Shown here piece by piece: positions 1-10,884 of a stretch of DNA of 64,000 bases. The stretch is taken from NCBI GenBank assembly GCA_022376515.1, contig WTXI01000004.1, forward strand, positions 434,001 through 498,000. Reading direction: 5' to 3'. Position numbers and translations under genes: made by a program. The stretch comes from Lactifluus volemus (taxonomy: Eukaryota > Basidiomycota > Agaricomycetes > Russulales > Russulaceae). The first letter of the stretch is position 1; each line of letters opens with the position of its first letter. The notes below the pieces were generated by a model, which saw only the letters and a list, made by a program, of their open reading frames with translations, searched no databases and was not told where the DNA came from.

Positions 1-717
1 CCCGCGGCAGTAGTTGTGAGTAAGGGTGATCCAATTGTAAGGGAAGCCGTCGACAGTCTGAGATGGCGTAGATTGGGGGCTTGAAACGTTTCAGGAAGGA
101 CCACTTCGGTCCGAGAATGGATATACATGCGCTCCAGAACGGGGAATTGATCATCCATGACCGTGACGAACTTCGTCACATCGGGATAGATGCGAAAGTC
201 AATGTGACGGATGCGATCCCGGTGAGAAAGTGCGAGAAATAGACCCGATTCCTCTTCTGCTATCCTCCCACCGCTAGAGAGATAACCGATGGCGAGTGGT
301 AGAGGTGGTGAATGTGCGAGCATGTCCGCTACGGGCACACCATTGGTGCAGTAGAGATGAAGGTCGAGCCGGGATGGTGATTCAAGAATAATATTTCGCC
401 ATTGTCGACAAACATGTGCCAGTTTGTACCACCAACAGTGGCGGTGCAGAACAGCGACCGTCCCAACTTCGTGATCTTCGTCCGGATCATCTGGCAGTCG
501 ATAAAGCTCAAATATATTGAGAAGCACGTCATCGTTCAGGATATGGATAGGTGAGTGGCGTCTATAACCGTTGAGCCCTTATTAATTTGCAAGTTTGTCA
601 ACAGGATCAACAGATTAGGGACACAAATATTTGGAACTCACAACTTGGTTCACGTCTGCCGCCGGCGAGTCTTCTAATGAAGGAAGGATAACTTGGCGTC
701 AAGCAGCAACCAGGCAT
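1..717 (-). CDS. FB1: F-box/LRR-like protein, N-terminal part, cut by window start
   Basis: Likely substrate receptor of an SCF ubiquitin ligase; the F-box would bind SKP1 and the tail a target. Exon 1 is 717-642 (25 codons plus one base, starting MPGCC), the intron is 641-578 (GTGAGT..AAG, 64 nt), and exon 2 begins at 577 and runs off the window. I translated exon 2 by hand to base 1 without meeting a stop: the F-box half (HILNDDVLLNIF, WWYKLAHVCRQWR, ESPSRLDL) is followed by the first tail repeats (SHRDRIRHI, QFPVLERMYI, QAPNLRHL). About 217 residues are visible of roughly 500 in the family. The start was chosen because the same ATG, intron phase and MPGCC peptide recur in most copies. The C-terminus, and so the integrity of the gene, cannot be judged here. 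Confidence 0.82.
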
Positions 718-1590
718 TTTCAGGGTTAGCAACGGCGTGGGTGAGATTGAAGAATTCACGGTTAGACTGGCACTGGCAGTAGTGTGTAGGCTTTATGTGG
801 GCGATGTTCAATCCTCGTGGTGAGTGGTGTCTTTGGGTGCTGAGTGATATCCAGAATCGGACGATAGCAACGCGTCGTCACGAGCCGCACTCCGCACATT
901 CCCACGGCCTCCCATGGTTCATATGCGTGTGTATCATGAAACAGCGCGGATGGGGCAGGCCAATACCCTCGTCCTCTATAAACAGTTCAAGAGCTGCCTA
1001 CTAACGCTCGGTCGTTAATACGTACTACACAAAACGCCAAGCGCGCGTCTCTGCGCAGCGCCGACGAGCATTCCATGAAGATTGACATTCACACTCTGCT
1101 ACAGTAGATAGACTTCTTTTGGTGTGCGTTATTTTTTCTCCCAATGACGACCAACTTGAACGAAGCACACGTGGGGATGACTCGCTGACTCTTAGGAAGA
1201 TCGTATAGATGAGCGCTGCGCAGCTATCCAGAGATTTTTGCCCGAAAGATTCGATCGCTGGCGTGGAGAGTCTGCTGTTCCGATTGTCGCCTCTGCCTTC
1301 AGCCTCGAGTACTGTCACGGCGCCCGCACTCGCGCACGCAAGTGAAGACTTGGAAGAGCTGGTGAAAAAGCTGTGGGTTATCAAATTTAATCTCGATTTG
1401 CTTTCCCCAGTGCGTGGAGCCGCCCAAATATCGGGATTAATGACTGCTGGAGTTGGTGGCTGTAGCGGGTCCTCCAAGTGCGTGCGTAAGGAGAGCAGTC
1501 CGTCTTTGGATATGGGGCTGTGCGACATGGTGGACCTGTCGTTAGTTTCGGCATTCAACACGCACTGTGCGTCAAGTGGTGCCGTGCTTG
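718..1590. repeat. 5' flank block (5F, type 1) of FB1
   Basis: No gene I can support. The stretch recurs upstream of FB4 (8612-9440), in the spacer at 17438-18110, upstream of FB7 (20461-21300), FB16 (51990-52760) and FB18 (59966-60850). Landmarks are GCGCAGCGCCGACGAGCATT near 1055, a GGTGTGCGTT..TCTCCCAATG box near 1120, and a segment near 1340-1440 shared with the other 5' flank types. It must contain the FB1 promoter, read leftwards. ORFs of 128 codons (+, 1209-1595) and 178 codons (-, 1025-1561) overlap each other and are not kept open in sister copies. Confidence 0.6.
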
Positions 1591-2597
1591 ACTAGGCTGA
1601 GATGAGAATGGTCGGGTGGTAACAACTGAACCCCCCAACACATGCCAGACGATGAAAATATCATGATATATTCAGATATATAGGTAGAGTACATGAAAAG
1701 CTATACTTTGGAAATTATCGTGATGGATTCTCTCTTCTCCAAACGTCTCATCATCCGCTATGAAGAGGGCATCACATCAAAACATCTCACAAGATCCTTG
1801 AAATGACATATACTGTGAGACACCACATTGATAGCGGAGTAACGGGGTGCTAGCCAGGTTCTGTAAAGGACGAACAAGAACGGCTACGATACCAATGAAC
1901 CACACCATAGCCACCTCGCCAATTTCTGCAGGTGCCAGGTGCGGTCCCCATCACCACACCTTGTTGCGTCACACCGCCCGCCGACCACGATCATGCGGTA
2001 TCCTTTGCGCCAGAGCCGGATGAGTTTTCGTCGGATGTGAGTTGTGGGGCATAGAGCGTGAGCAGTGAGTGATAGTTGTGTTGAAGGGCGGAGGCACAAG
2101 CGACGGAGAGGTGCACGTAGATCCACTGTGCGAGAACACCGGGCTTCGCTTCCGCACGAGCAGAAGTAAATAGGGGAAACTCGACGTTAGGATGGGGGGA
2201 AAGGAAACATGCCATGCAAAGAAAGATGGTCTGTTTCATGAGATAAATACGCGGGCTAGCTCGATATTCCGACATCGCCTGAAATGTCTGCAGCCGCCGC
2301 CCCGATGATACACTCGTCCGTCGGTGTGAGGGGTCTGTTGAGTACAGCGCAGCGTTGAACGGAAGGTGTACACCTTCGAATACTGTGAAACTGCTGAAAA
2401 AGACACGGCAGCCTTCATTTCGCGTGAAAGACAGACTGACCCATTTTCGAGTTACCCTCGTACACCTACATATATGTGAGCTGCCCAAACCTCTTCTCCA
2501 CAAGTTTAAAACCCAATCTCGACGGGCACGGGCACGGCCAGAACGAGCAACCTGGCGGAGCAATGGGGCACAACCTCAAGCTCCGCGGGATACTCAC
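1591..2597. repeat. Block alpha, copy 1 (dispersed spacer repeat)
   Basis: About 1 kb that recurs at 9441-10440, 18110-18352 (truncated), 21301-22330, 52760-53760 and 60850-61960, always in this orientation. Landmarks: GAAGAG..GCATCACATCAAA near 1760, AGTTGTGGGGCATAGAGCGTG near 2040, and CTCAAGCTCCGCGGGAT at the right end. Part of it (about 1970-2130) resembles the gamma block found 3' of some F-box genes. The 190-codon minus-strand ORF (1991-2563) has broken or differently framed counterparts in sister copies, so I do not call a gene; it could be a decayed multi-exon gene. Confidence 0.55.
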
Positions 2598-2679
2598 AGA
2601 CAAGACTTGGTTCACGTCGGCAGCCCGCGAGCCTTCTAATGAGGGAAGGACAACTTATGGTAGAGAAGCAACCAGGCAT
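2598..2679 (-). pseudogene. Orphan F-box exon 1, joined to block alpha
   Basis: An exon-1 relative starts at ATG 2679 (MPGC, then PSLIRRLAG, then REPS), as in the intact loci. Instead of an intron and an F-box exon it runs into block alpha at about 2598-2605. The ACTCAC at the joint also belongs to block alpha. No F-box exon 2 follows, so this is what remains of a copy whose body was deleted. Confidence 0.6.
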
Positions 2680-3314
2680 TCTCAGGGAGACGTGGATGTG
2701 ATTGAAGAGTTCACGGTGTAGTAGGGAACATGGACGATGCTCCGTCCTCGTGTCGCCAGTGGCGCTGTCCTTAGGCGCTGAGCTACGTCTAGAATGGGCA
2801 TGTTCAATTGTCATGTGCGTGCCACGTGCGCATCATGACACAGCGCGGAGATGCTCAGATGTACCTCATCGAAAAACGGTTAAGAATAATGTATCTGTGC
2901 CATAGTCGATATTGTCTGGAGCATGTGCTGCCCTTCGTCTTAAGAATGAACTAAGAATGAACTTCTTTTTTGTAATGCGCAAGGGCATGAAGAGCAGAAG
3001 ACTCCAGATATCTTGGTCAGTACGCCACGAGATTGCAATTTGCAAGACTTTGATATGGCTTGATTAGTAGGCATAAATAATCGCAGAGTGAACGTAAATA
3101 CAACGAACGGAAATGACACTGTGCTAGAAATGCGAATAACGATCTCCAGCATGTATCGTAAGACAAATTATACTTAGAGAATGTGAGGAAAGGTACGTGA
3201 TAGTCATCATGAACAGGAGAGTAGGTGGGTGGGTGAACGCGAGTAAGATACGGGTAGTTGTGCTGAGACGTACTTCGATCCACCAATTCGCCCCCTTTCT
3301 GCAGCATCCACATG
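2680..3314. other. Spacer: leftover 5' flank plus 3' flank fragments
   Basis: 2680-2930 is the 5' flank of the orphan exon. About 2985-3180 matches the spacer downstream of other F-box loci (for example 33270-33430 and 38890-39010: a GAAGAGCAGAAG..CCAGAT segment, then CGTAAATACA..GAAATGACAC). 3180-3314 resembles the immediate 3' region of FB loci. No supportable gene; short ORFs on both strands are not conserved. Confidence 0.45.
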
Positions 3315-3815
3315 CTACAGATTCCCAGGTAAAAAGAACATCGAACCACCCACCCGCCCCAGGCTCACGGGATGGCCCGATACTTGTCGTTCGTTGATAA
3401 ATGAGGTAATTGCGTCCCGAGGATCGCTTCCTCCAAAATATCCAACCTCTTCAATGTTCGGAAGGAGTGGCTCTCCATCGTCAGATGGTAAGGAACGTAG
3501 GATTTGGCTGATGAGACCATCTTCCATATGAATGACCTTCACGTTGTTGAACGGCCTAAGAAGTTCACGCCACTGACTTCCGTCGACATTGTTATGCGTT
3601 TCTGATGAATATGCGCCCGTACCAGGACAGCTTGATGAGAAAGGCGACGAGAGTTGCTGACAAAGCCAAACTTGTCGCGCACGCGCAGGCTTTGCGGTGT
3701 CATGTGCGACTCGGACAATCTCACGCCTTGTGGGATTTGGGGAAGGAGGTAAAGATTTGAGAGACGCCCGCAGGCTGGATCGCCATGGCGAGTTGGGCGT
3801 TAGATGGGGTCGCAT
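3315..3815 (-). pseudogene. FB2: C-terminal F-box protein fragment fused to spacer sequence
   Basis: The ORF is 166 codons, but only its second half (about 3315-3606) matches the family: DGSQWRELLRPF, SLPSDDGEP, EEVGYFGGSD, INERQVSGHP. The first half matches spacer sequence at 14083-14283 and has nothing to do with F-box genes. There is no F-box and no exon 1, so it is a truncated relic. The joint lies at about 3603-3610, in a stretch (ATGAAT) shared by the F-box gene and the spacer. Confidence 0.7.
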
Positions 3816-4333
3816 CGTTCAGGGAAAAGTTCATCAATTGTCATAGACTTCGATGAGCTGCTTGGGCGCTATGATTATGTAGGATGATCACGCTGGTTGG
3901 ACTTTAGCAAACGAGGTTGCTCACACAGTGGCTCAATGACGACATTTGTTTTACAGCAGAAACACCCTCTCTAGGTCTCACTGCATGTCACAAGATCTCA
4001 AGTTGATTTAGTTACTGCCGCAGTAAACGTAAATGGCATAGTAATCGTACAGTAATCGTACAGTATATACATCACGGAGAAATGACATCACGCCCAGAGA
4101 TTATAGTCTGGGAATCCGATGAAATGACTGCCCTTACAGATTAAACTGAAAGGCGTCTCACAGGGCTATGTCGACTAGGATAAGCTAGTCGGGTTCCTTA
4201 ATGTTGCAATATCGAGGATCTAGCGATGGCCATGAACACGAGAGTTGGTCAGTGTGAAAAACGAGCAGTTGAATTAAGACCTACTTTGCTCCACGATCAA
4301 GTCCATTCTTGCAGCGCTCACAAGTACCTAGGA
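3816..4333. other. Spacer 3' of FB3, shared with 14290-14870
   Basis: Nearly identical by eye to the spacer downstream of FB6. It contains an 11-bp direct tandem repeat (GTAATCGTACA twice, around 4040-4065) that the second copy shares. The second copy has about 65-80 extra bases near 14430-14510. No gene seen; it should include the FB3 3' end. Confidence 0.5.
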
Positions 4334-5832
4334 TTATAGATCCACCAAGCTCAGGTTCACGGGCTGGCCTGCCACCTGTCGTTCATCGACGAACGCGGTA
4401 AGTACGTCCTGATTATCGCCTCCTCCAGAATATTCAACCTTTTCAAGGTTCGGCAAGAGCTCCAGCGGTGGCTCTCCATCGTGAGATAGTAAGGAATGGA
4501 AGATTTTGCCGATGAGATCATGTTGTACACGAATGGTCTTCGCGTTGGTGAACGGCCTGAGAAGTTCACGCCACTGTCTTTGGTCGACATTGTCGTGCGT
4601 TTCTGATGAATGTTTGTGAAGTTGGTGGCTGAATGTGACTTGCTCGACAGCAGAAAGGACTGGTGAAAGTGTACCACATAATTGCGCCGCGGACGCAACC
4701 TGCCAGTCGAGATGGCTGCAAGTGACCCGCAACCAGAAGGGAGAGTCCTTCAGAGGGACTGCACGTAAGGAAATGGAAAGCTCGTCGAAAGCTACCTGAA
4801 CAACATTAAATCTGAGGTTCTCGGATGTTTGCATGAACTGCAAGAGGTGTGGAACAGTATAGGAGAGCTGATTAAAAAGATAGAGTTCGAGTTGATTGAG
4901 GGAAGGAGTGCTGATCCGAGCAACAAGACCGTCCAAATATCTGGCGGTACATTGCAAATAAAAATGGCGTAAATTAGGAAGTGTGATCATGTCTGGGGTC
5001 TGGTGCAACTGCCTTTCAACATCACGGTTTGGGATAGGGGATCTAAATATAATGGACAGCCTCTCCAGCTGGGCCATAAGCGAAAGCCGGGTTCGTAGAT
5101 GACTTGGAGGGAAATAGGCTGATTCCGGGATATCGTGAAGCGAGAGAGTGACGAGTCCAACGGCATTGGTGAGTAATGGAGATCCAATTGGAAGGGAAGC
5201 AGTCGACAGAAAGAGATTGCGTAGATTGGGGGCTTGAAACGTCACAGGAAGGACAACTTCGGTCCGAGAAAGAATAAGCATGTCTTCCAGAATGGGGAAT
5301 TGATCATCCATAACCGTGAAAAACCTCTCCACATTTGGGAACCTCCAAAAGTCAATTTTACGAATGCGATCGCGGTGCGAAAGTGCAAGCAATATACCCG
5401 ATTCATCTTCGGCTGTTAACCCGCGGCGATAAATGGGGTTATAATCGATGGTGAGTGGTAGAGGTGGTGAATGTGCGATCATGTCAGCTACAGGCACACC
5501 ATTGGTGCAGATGAGATGAAGGTCGAGCCGAGATGGTGATTCAAAAATAAGATTTCGCCATTGTCGGCAAACATGTACCAGGTTGTACCACCAACGTTGG
5601 TGGTGCCAATAAATGAACGGTCCAATTTTACCGTCATATTTGTTTGGATATGCAAGCCGATAAAGATCAAATATATTGAGAAGGATGTCGTCGTTGAGAA
5701 TATGGTGTCGTCTATTGAGGACTATTAATTCGCAAGTTTGTGAACAGATCAGATCATGATTTGGAATTGCTTACGTCGGCCAAGCCTCCTAATGAGAGGA
5801 GGACATATCATGGTAGAGCAGCAACCAGGCAT
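4334..5832 (-). CDS. FB3: F-box/LRR-like protein, intact
   Basis: Predicted SCF-type substrate receptor of 481 residues. Exon 1 is 5832-5775 (MPGCC..PPLIRRLGR), the intron is 5774-5722 (GTAAGC..AATAG, 53 nt), and exon 2 is 5721-4334. The F-box spans about residues 25-83 (HHILNDDILLNIF, then WWYNLVHVCRQWR). The tail has the usual order DESGILLALSHRDRI, QFPILEDM, QAPNLRNL, GSPLLTNA, YFPPSHL, then QWRELLRPF near the end, stopping at NLSLVDL. It lacks the DRSMF C-terminus of most paralogues, a trait shared only with its close duplicate FB6. A lone ORF reading would begin at an internal GTG (5497) and lose the F-box. Confidence 0.82.
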
Positions 5833-6485
5833 TTTCAGGGAGGTGAGTAATGACGTAGATGCGATTGAAGAGTGTTTTGGACGATTCCGGTGGCGGTGGC
5901 GGTGTCTTCGGTCAATATCCAGAATTGGACGCGGGCCCGGGCGTCTACCTTTTCGTCATCATCAACGTCGCCGTCATCATCTCATTCTGAGCCACATCTC
6001 CTTTTCCAACCCACTCACCCACATTTTGACCAGTATGTGCTCGAATACAGCGCAGACAGGTAAATTCTTTACCACCTTCAAGTGCTGTCCACAAACGCCA
6101 CGTCACGGTCACGAACACATCCCGCACAAAGTGAAGTGTCATGAATATGGACGTACAGCCCTACTAGATGGACGTTTTTGGCGTGCGTTGTTTCTTCTCC
6201 CAATAGTAAACAACAAAACACGCTCCTACACATGTGATGATACTGGCTGACTGCCAGTAGTTCTTGGAGGATCATCGATCGCGCAGGCCGACGCCACCTT
6301 TGGCACGCGAGAGGTCGCATGGATCAAATACGATCTTGTTTTATACTAGCATGACGTCTTTTCTCTGTACTTCCATGGCGCCCTGGAGTAGCAAATATCC
6401 AAGACGAGTTGCAAGGGCAGCTAGAGCGTGGACAACGGTTATTGAGTAGTCCTAGTCGTACGTACCACAAATCATACATATTTGA
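5833..6485. repeat. 5' flank block (5F, type 2) of FB3
   Basis: Matches the region upstream of FB6 (16388-17040) closely. Beginning at the start codon it reads rightward through GACGTAGATGCGATTGAAGAG, a GGTGGCGGTGTC stretch, CAACGCCACGTCACG-like sequence and the GCGTGCGTTGTTTCTTCTCC box at about 6180. A 164-codon plus-strand ORF (5756-6250) starts within FB3 exon 1/intron antisense and is not a convincing gene. Confidence 0.5.
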
Positions 6486-7017
6486 TATCTACGTCAAATA
6501 AGATGCAAGCTGAACTTGTGCAGCAGAGGAAAGCGGCAGGAAGAGACGTATAGATGGAAAGTCCAAGGAAGCAACGAGTCGTGTGATTGTTGTTGCATTG
6601 TCGATTTCTGCCGCTGTGCGCACGTCACTCAGGCTGTCCTTGACTCCCACCCCACCTTTCCGCATCGCATCGTGCCGCCACAGCATGCTTCTGTGAGCCG
6701 CACCCCTGATACACATGCATTCGATATCCGTATCCTTGGTACTGGAGCTGGACGGGTATGCGTCAAACATGGAAGTGCCAGTGGTGAGATGGATGCGCGG
6801 GGAGTGCTAAGGCAGGTGGAGATCTCCACACAAGCGACGGAGAAGTGGAAGGTCACGAGTTGCAAAATTCGATAAGCGATAGGCATACGAGTAACCTAAC
6901 TGTGGTAGCAGTCATGGAGCTAGATATACTCAAGCTGTGCGTAGATATATCGCTAGGAAATGACACGGTGCTCAAAACGCAAATAACGATGGGAACTTGA
7001 AGGGAACGTTATAGTCA
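6486..7017. repeat. Gamma block, 3' flank of FB4
   Basis: Recurs 3' of FB5 (10885-11424) and FB7 (18353-18909), and in part at 17045-17379, 35630-36170 and 62720-62830. Landmarks: GAGATGGATGCGCGGGGAG, CACAAGCGACGGAGAAGTGGAAGGTCACG and ATACTCAAGCTGTACGTAGATA-like sequence. It directly abuts F-box stop codons, so it probably carries the 3' UTR and polyadenylation signals. Overlapping ORFs exist on both strands (119 codons +, 93 and 85 codons -) and differ among copies. Confidence 0.5.
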
Positions 7018-8611
7018 TCATAACGCAACCAGAGGCATATCGAACATCGAGCGATCCACCAAACGCAGGCTGACGGTTCGGCCTGCTACTTTACGTTCAT
7101 TAAGAAATCTAGTAAACGAGTCCCAAACATCGCTTTCTCCTGAGAATCTAATCTCCTCATGGTTCGTAAGGAGTTCCAGTGGTGGCTCTCCATCGTCAGA
7201 TGGCAAGGAACGGAAGTTTTCGCTGACGAGACCATCTTGCACGTGGATAGTCTTCACGTTAGTGAACGGCCTAAGAAGTTCACACCACTGACTTCGGTCG
7301 ACACTGTTGTGCGATTCTGGTAATTGGTGGTGGTGCTTGTCATAGCTGAATGTGACTTTCTCGACAACAGAAAGTACGGGTGAAAGTTCACGAAATAATT
7401 GCACCGCAGACACAACCTGTTCGTGGAGATTCCAGCACTTGATCTGCAACAGGAAAGGAGTATCCCACTTCCAAGGGGCCGCATGTAATGAGACGGCACG
7501 CCAACCAAACGTTACCTGTACAGCGGTAAATTTAAGGTTCTTGGATGTTTGCACGAATTGCAAGAGGCGTGGAATTATAATGGGGGGCCAATCAACGAGA
7601 CTGACGTGAAGTTTGTTGAGGGAAGGGCCGCTGATCCGAGCAACAAGGACTTCTAAATAGATGCTCGGACCACTGAACGCAAACCAGTATAGGTTGGGAA
7701 GTGTGATCATGTGCAGGGTCTGGTGTGGCTGCCTTTCAATATGAAAGCTGGGAAGAGGGTAACAAAATCCAATGAACAGATTCTCCAGCTGTGCCATAAG
7801 CGAAAGTCTAGTAAGTATATGACTCGGAGGGAAATAGGCGGGTTCCGGGATATCGAGAAGCGAGAGAGTGACGAGTCCCGTGGCAGTAGTTGTCAGTAAG
7901 GGTGATCGAACTGGAAGGTAAGTCATCCGCAGTGTGAGATGGCGTAAATTGGGGGCTTGAAACGTTAGAGGAAGGGCCATTTCGGTCGGAGATTGGATAT
8001 ACATGCGCTCCAGAATGGGGAATTGATCATCCATAACCGTGAGGACCTTCCCCACATTGGAAAGGATGCGAAAGTAAATGTGATGCACGCGATCACGTTG
8101 TGAAAGTGCGAGCAATATACCCGATTCATCTTTTGCTTTTATCCATCGTTCAACGTCATAAGAGATGGTGAGTGGTAGAGGTGGTGAATGTGCAAGCATG
8201 TCCGCTACGGGCACACCATTGGTGCAGAACAGATGAAGGTTGAGCCGGGATGGTGATTCAAGAATAAGATTTCGCCATTGTCGACAAACATGTGCCAGTT
8301 TGTACCAGAAACGTTGGCGGTACCAAACAGCAACCGTCCCAATTTCATGTTGATATTCATCCGGATCTGGCAGCCGATAAAGACCTGGCAGCAGATAAAG
8401 CTCAAATATATTGAGAAGCACGTCATCATTCAGGATATGGATGGGTGAGTGTGTTATATTGCTGTGGAGCCCTATCCATTTGCAAATTTGTCAACAGAAT
8501 GAGCATATCAGGGACACAAAGGATCTGGAACTCACGGCTCGGTTCACGTCGGCCGCCGGCGAGCCTTCTAATAAAGGAAGGATAACTTGGGGTCAAGCAG
8601 CAACCCGGCAT
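7018..8611 (-). CDS. FB4: F-box/LRR-like protein, intact
   Basis: Predicted SCF substrate receptor, 509 residues. Exon 1 is 8611-8536 (MPGCCLTPSYPSFIRRLAGG..REPS), the intron is 8535-8472 (GTGAGT..GATAG, 64 nt), and exon 2 is 8471-7018. The F-box begins about residue 34 (HSPIHILNDDVLLNIF), continues to WYKLAHVCRQWRNLILESP, and the tail runs to SLRLVDRSMFDMPLVAL. The loop between the F-box halves carries an 18-bp in-frame tandem duplication (8367-8384 and 8385-8402), giving LYLLPG-LYRLPD. Its equivalent is deleted from the second copy of the large duplication. The start is supported by the same exon in sister loci. Confidence 0.84.
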
Positions 8612-9440
8612 TTTCAGGGCCAGAAATGGCGTGGGCGAGATTGAAGAATTTACGGGTTACACTGGCACTGGCAGTAGTGTGTAGGTCTCATGTGGACGAT
8701 GTTCAATCCTCGTGGCGGTGGTGTCATTGGGCGCAGTGATATGAAGACGCTTGGCGTCTATTTTCGGCGCTTCGTTACGAGCCCACTCCGCATATTCCCA
8801 CGGCTTCCCATGATACGTACGTATCATGAAACAGCGCGGATGGGGCAGGCCAATACCCTCGTCGTCTATAAACAGTTCAAGAGCTGCCTACTTACACTCA
8901 GTCGTTAACCCGTACTACAAAAAACGCCAAGCGCGCAACTTTGCGCAGCGCCGACGAGCATTCCATGAGGATTGACGTTCATACCCTGCTACCGTAGATA
9001 GACTTCTTCTGGTGTGCGTTGTTTTTTTCTCCCAATCGTGATGACCAATGAAGCACACATGAGGATGACTCGCTGACTCTTAGAGAGATTGCATAGGTGG
9101 GCGCTGCGCAGCTATCCAGAGATTTTTGCCCGAGAGATTCGATCGCTAGCGAGGAGAGTCTGCTGTTCCCATTGTCGCCTCTGCCTTCAGTCTCGAGTGC
9201 TGTCACGGCGCCCGCGCGCATGCAAGTGAAGACTTGGACGAGCTGGTGAAATAAACTGTGGGTTATCGAATTCGATCTCGATTTCCGAACCCAAATATCG
9301 GCTTTGGCGGGTGCTCCAAGTGCGTGGGTAAGGAGAGTATTCCGTCTTTGGATATGGGGTTGTACGACATGGTGGACCTGTCGTTAGTTTCGGCAATCAA
9401 CACGCTCTGTGCGTCAGGTGGTGCCATGCCTGACTAGGCT
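8612..9440. repeat. 5' flank block (5F, type 1) of FB4, with a 20-bp palindrome
   Basis: Closely similar to 718-1590 and 17438-18110. At 8809-8828 lies the perfect palindrome CATGATACGTACGTATCATG; the same palindrome sits at 17438-17457, where sister flanks have degenerate versions. About 9060-9420 matches the segment with overlapping ORFs in the FB1 flank, but here the reading frames are interrupted, which argues against a gene. Confidence 0.55.
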
Positions 9441-10440
9441 GAGATGAGAATAGTCGGGTGGTAACAACTGAATTTCCCACACATGCCAGATGATGAAAAT
9501 GTCATGATATATTCAGATGTATAGGTAGAGTACATGAAAAGCTATACTTTTAGAAATCACCGTGACGGATTCTCTCTTCTCCAAAAGTCTTATGAAGAGA
9601 GCATCACATCAAACTATCTGACAAGATCCTCGAAGGGGGATATATACTGTGAGATACTACATTGATGGCGGAGTGACGGGGTGCTAGCCAGGTTCTGTAA
9701 AGGACGAATAAGAACAACTACGACACCAATGAACCACACCATAGCCACCTCACCAATTTCTGCAGGTGCCAGGTGCGGTCCCCATTACCACACCGTGTTG
9801 CGTCAGACTTCCCGCCGATCACGATCATGCGGTACCCTTTGCGCCAGAGCCGGATGAAGTTTCGTCCGATGTGAGTTGTGGGGCATAGAGCGTGAGCAGG
9901 GAGTGATAAATGGTAAGGGGAAACTCGACGTAAGGGTGGGAGGGAGGAGCGATATAACATAAGTACGCGGGCCAGGCTCGATATTCCGACATCGCCTAGA
10001 GTGTCTGCAGTCGCCGCCCTGGTGATGCGCTCGTCCATCGACGTGAGGGGTTTGGTGAGTACAGCCCAGCATTGAACGGACAATGTACATCTTTGAATAC
10101 TGTGAATTGGCTGAATCAGATGCGGCCGCTTTCATCTTGAGTCCAGGGCTAGCCTACCAAGCGCCGCCATCCTCGTCATTCCGCGTGAAAGGTAGACCGA
10201 CCCATTTTTGAGTTACCCTCGTACACCTATATATACGTGAACTGCTTGAACCTCTTCTCCACAAGCTTAAATTAATGGAGACGAGCAACCCCACTGCCAG
10301 AATGAGCTAAACTGGCGACACAGTATCAATGGATGGGGCCCAACCTCAAGCTCCGCGGGATTTGGAAGATAAGCACAGACGACATTGATAGGTGGGATTC
10401 GTTACTGTGCTTAGAAACATGGGCAAAAATATTACATGGA
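9441..10440. repeat. Block alpha, copy 2
   Basis: Same order of landmarks as 1591-2597, but without the sequence corresponding to about 2075-2170, so the 190-codon ORF of copy 1 is interrupted. It ends with the CTCAAGCTCCGCGGGAT landmark at about 10350. Confidence 0.5.
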
Positions 10441-10884
10441 CAGATTGAGACTTACGGAAATTCAAAAAAAAATGACAGACGCACCTCAGATATTGTATCG
10501 ATATTATGGGCGACACTAAATCGATACCCTTCTCGCACTGTTATTCATTATTACGCAGATGCCATCCCTTTATCTTACCTGCATCATGTATACAATCGTC
10601 TCAGCGCCAGCAGTGTTTTTCTATATGGGCAGACCAGTCGATGTTGCGGTATTGTTAGTACTTTGACCGGTAACGGTCGGCCCCGTTGGGAAGAGTGAAA
10701 GTGGAGAGGTATTACGAGCTTGAAGTTTCACATTTGTAGCAACTACAGAATGCAGGCATGGCGACGGAAAACAAAGAAATGAAAGGTGACTATGTGACTA
10801 ACTGGCACTGGCAAGAGTCAATCATGGTCAGAAGGCGAGCGCGCTTGAATTAATCAGCACACCACGTAATCTAAAGATGATAAT
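10441..10884. repeat. Block beta, copy 1
   Basis: Recurs at 22331-22740, 53760-54130, 61960-62360 and in part 62480-62730, normally just after block alpha. Landmarks: GACAGACGCACC, GATACCCTTCTC, ACATTCGTCTCAGC-like sequence, ATATGGGCAGAC, TTTGACCGGTAACGGTCGG. A 121-codon plus-strand ORF (10333-10698) spans alpha and beta and is not conserved in the other copies. Confidence 0.5.

Noticed and set aside
329..532. Short minus-strand ORF (67 codons) repeated at 5488, 8205, 12630, 16025, 20091, 24000 and 44024
   Set aside because: It is the +1 frame of the F-box exon at each locus; the true F-box frame continues through it.
1025..1561. 178-codon minus-strand ORF, similar to 17544-18140 (198 codons)
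   Set aside because: The same flank at 8979-9396, 20856-21340, 52249-52731 and 60485-60810 has different frames and ends, and an overlapping plus-strand ORF exists. Kept only as a finding.
5234..5419. Plus-strand ORFs antisense to F-box exons (also 7352-7609, 11711-12016, 23459-23698, 63355-63612)
   Set aside because: They mirror conserved F-box coding sequence on the other strand and follow its conservation; no independent start or intron evidence.
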